Positions 6,056-7,284 of a DNA stretch of 7,284 bases are shown one piece after another. The stretch comes from an uncultured Collinsella sp. (GTDB lineage Bacteria > Actinomycetota > Coriobacteriia > Coriobacteriales > Coriobacteriaceae): positions 1 to 7,284 of the forward strand of contig CAKUCJ010000061.1 in assembly GCA_934643435.1 (NCBI GenBank), given 5' to 3'. Each line of letters starts with the position of its first letter. Positions within the stretch are counted from its first letter, which is position 1. The notes below the pieces were generated by a model. That model did no database searches and was not told where the DNA came from. It saw nothing but the letters and a program-made list of their open reading frames with translations. Both the position numbers and the translations under genes were made by a program.

Positions 6056-7051
6056 TTACTTGAGCGTGGCGTACATGACAGCCTTGATGGTGTGCATGCG
6101 GTTCTCGGCCTCGTCAAAGACCTTGGAAGCGGGGCTCTCGAAGACCTCGTCGGTAACCTCCTGCTCGGTGATGCCGAACTGCTCGCACTTCTCGGCGCCA
6201 ATGGTGGTGTTGGTGTCGTGGAAGCTGGGCAGGCAGTGTAGGAAGATGGCACCCGGGTTGGCCATAGCCATGACCTCGGAGGTGACACGATACGGGGTGA
6301 GCTGAGCGATGCGCTCGGCCCAGACCTCGTCGGGCTCGCCCATGGAGACCCACACGTCGGTGTAGAGAACGTCAGCGCCGGTGACGCCGTCCTTGACGTC
6401 GGTGGTCAGCTTGATGGTGCAGCCGTTGGCCTCGGCGATGGGCTTGCAGGCCTCGATGACGTCGTCAGCGGGCATGCACTCCTCGGGACCGCAGGCCACG
6501 AAGTTCATGCCGAGCTTGGAGCAGACGACCATGAGGGAGCGAGCGACGTTGTTCTTGCAGTCGCCCATGAAGACGAGGGTCTTGCCCTTGATGTCGTAGT
6601 TGAAGTTCTCCTGGACGGTCAGGATGTCGGCGAGCATCTGGGTGGGGTGCCACTCGGTGGTCAGGCCGTTCCAGACGGGCACGCCGGACTTAGCAGCGAG
6701 CTCCTCGACGTCGTCCTGGGCAAAGCCGCGGAACTCGATGCCGTCATACATGCGGCCGAGAACGCGAGCGGTATCCTCGATGGACTCCTTCTTGCCCATC
6801 TGCGACGAACCCGGATCGAGGTAGGTGACGCCCATGCCCAGATCCATGCCGCCGACCTCGAAGGCGCAACGGGTACGAGTGGAGGTCTTCTGGAAGAGCA
6901 GGACGATGTTCTTGCCCTCGAGATAACGATGCGGAACGCCAGCGCGCTTCATATCCTTGAAGTTCTTGGAGAGCTTGAGCAGGTACTCGATCTCCTCGGT
7001 GGTGAGGTCGAGGAGCTTGAGGAAGCTACGGCCGGAGAGGTTAACACCCAT
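6056..7051 (-). CDS. arcB: Ornithine carbamoyltransferase, catabolic
   Basis: Second ADI enzyme: cleaves citrulline with phosphate to ornithine and carbamoyl phosphate in the cytoplasm. The 331 residues match the family's usual length. The carbamoyl-phosphate motif STRTR is at 57-61, followed by CAFEVGGMDLG, then HPTQ at 135-138. The ornithine-domain motifs are DVWVSMGE (232-239) and HCLP (272-275, catalytic Cys273). The C-terminus FDEAENRMHTIKAVM is standard. All key residues are present. Sequence alone does not separate catabolic (arcB) from biosynthetic (argF) enzymes; its position 107 bases after arcA and before a transporter makes the catabolic role much more likely. The ATG at 7051 follows an AAAGGA ribosome site by about 9 bases and gives the expected N-terminus (NLSGRSFLKLLDLT). 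The coding region ends in TAA. Confidence 0.96.
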   Translation of the reverse strand: MGVNLSGRSFLKLLDLTTEEIEYLLKLSKNFKDMKRAGVPHRYLEGKNIVLLFQKTSTRTRCAFEVGGMDLGMGVTYLDPGSSQMGKKESIEDTARVLGRMYDGIEFRGFAQDDVEELAAKSGVPVWNGLTTEWHPTQMLADILTVQENFNYDIKGKTLVFMGDCKNNVARSLMVVCSKLGMNFVACGPEECMPADDVIEACKPIAEANGCTIKLTTDVKDGVTGADVLYTDVWVSMGEPDEVWAERIAQLTPYRVTSEVMAMANPGAIFLHCLPSFHDTNTTIGAEKCEQFGITEQEVTDEVFESPASKVFDEAENRMHTIKAVMYATLK

Positions 7052-7076
7052 GGTTCGTTTCCTTTCGAAGAAATGG

Positions 7077-7146
7077 ATTACTAAAAGTAATTCGTGGTGC
7101 CCGTTTGACGGGCGAAACCGGTGCGGTTGTAGGGGGACCGCACCGG
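7077..7146 (-). repeat. Three successive hairpins between arcA and arcB
   Basis: In transcription order the hairpins are CCGGTGCGGT/ACCGCACCGG (7118-7146, perfect 10-bp stem, 9-base loop), GCCCGT-CAA-ACGGGC (7099-7113) and ATTACT-TTT-AGTAAT (7077-7091). The first is followed by only three Ts, so strong termination is unlikely. They fill most of the 107-base gap and may set relative arcA and arcB message levels by processing or partial termination. Confidence 0.6.
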
Positions 7147-7158
7147 AACGTTAAAGAC

Positions 7159-7284
7159 TTAGAGGTCCTCGCGCCAGAAGGGCATGCTCATGCAGCGCGG
7201 GCCGCCACGGCCGCGGGAGAGCTCGGCGGAGGGCACGACGAGAAGGTCCAGGCCCTCCTTGTACAGCACGTCGTTGGTGACGGT
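7159..7284 (-). CDS. arcA: Arginine deiminase, C-terminal 41 residues only
   Basis: Arginine deiminase hydrolyses arginine to citrulline and ammonia, the first ADI step, in the cytoplasm. Only the last 41 codons are inside the window; the rest lies beyond position 7284. The visible part includes [20 protein letters not shown] and ends in PFWREDL and [12 protein letters not shown] carries the catalytic cysteine (codon at 7192-7194) in the form typical of Gram-positive enzymes. The fragment ends the way intact family members do, so the gene is cut by the window and not by a mutation visible here. The arcB gene follows on the same strand after 107 bases, so the two are likely co-transcribed. Any arcA promoter, where arginine or catabolite control would act, is outside the window. 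Confidence 0.94.
   Translation of the reverse strand, partial: TVTNDVLYKEGLDLLVVPSAELSRGRGGPRCMSMPFWREDL

Noticed and set aside
6647..7084. 145-codon open frame on the plus strand
   Set aside because: Antisense to arcB, which is complete with all motifs in place.

Overview
The window comes from a GC-rich bacterium in which every gene I can support lies on the minus strand. PyrG, the arginine deiminase (ADI) gene set and the DUF1846 protein together suggest an anaerobic, host-associated actinobacterium of the Coriobacteriia, with Collinsella the closest guess. That placement is inferred from protein style and composition, not from a marker search.

Reading in the direction of transcription, from high to low coordinates, an ADI cluster occupies 7284 to about 4288. 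It holds the last 41 codons of arginine deiminase (arcA), a complete catabolic ornithine carbamoyltransferase (arcB, 6056-7051), and a YfcC-family membrane transporter (4429-5907) that is probably the arginine/ornithine exchanger. ArcA makes citrulline and ammonia from arginine. ArcB splits citrulline with phosphate into ornithine and carbamoyl phosphate. The transporter would bring in arginine and export ornithine. Carbamate kinase (arcC), which makes the ATP, is not in the window. The two gaps inside the cluster carry strong hairpins, one of them terminator-like, and a T-tailed terminator ends the cluster at 4288-4327.

A 586-base gene-free stretch follows (3843-4428). It holds the structured 3' end of the transporter message, a perfect terminator-like hairpin (4177-4217), a family of TTGCACCA repeats in both orientations (4027-4112), a 66-base inverted repeat (3954-4019), and a consensus -10 box for the next gene. 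It is the least explained part of the window.

The remaining genes look like separate transcription units. A DUF1846 protein (2361-3842) ends at its own terminator (2294-2326). A small winged-helix regulator (1766-2104) has inverted repeats in its upstream region and a perfect 10-bp terminator stem (1711-1740). CTP synthase, pyrG (1-1587), lacks only its last residues and has a hairpin in its leader. I see no CRISPR array, tRNA, rRNA or transposase gene. I found no clearly new multi-gene system; the best candidates for something undescribed are the repeats and possible RNA in 3890-4290.
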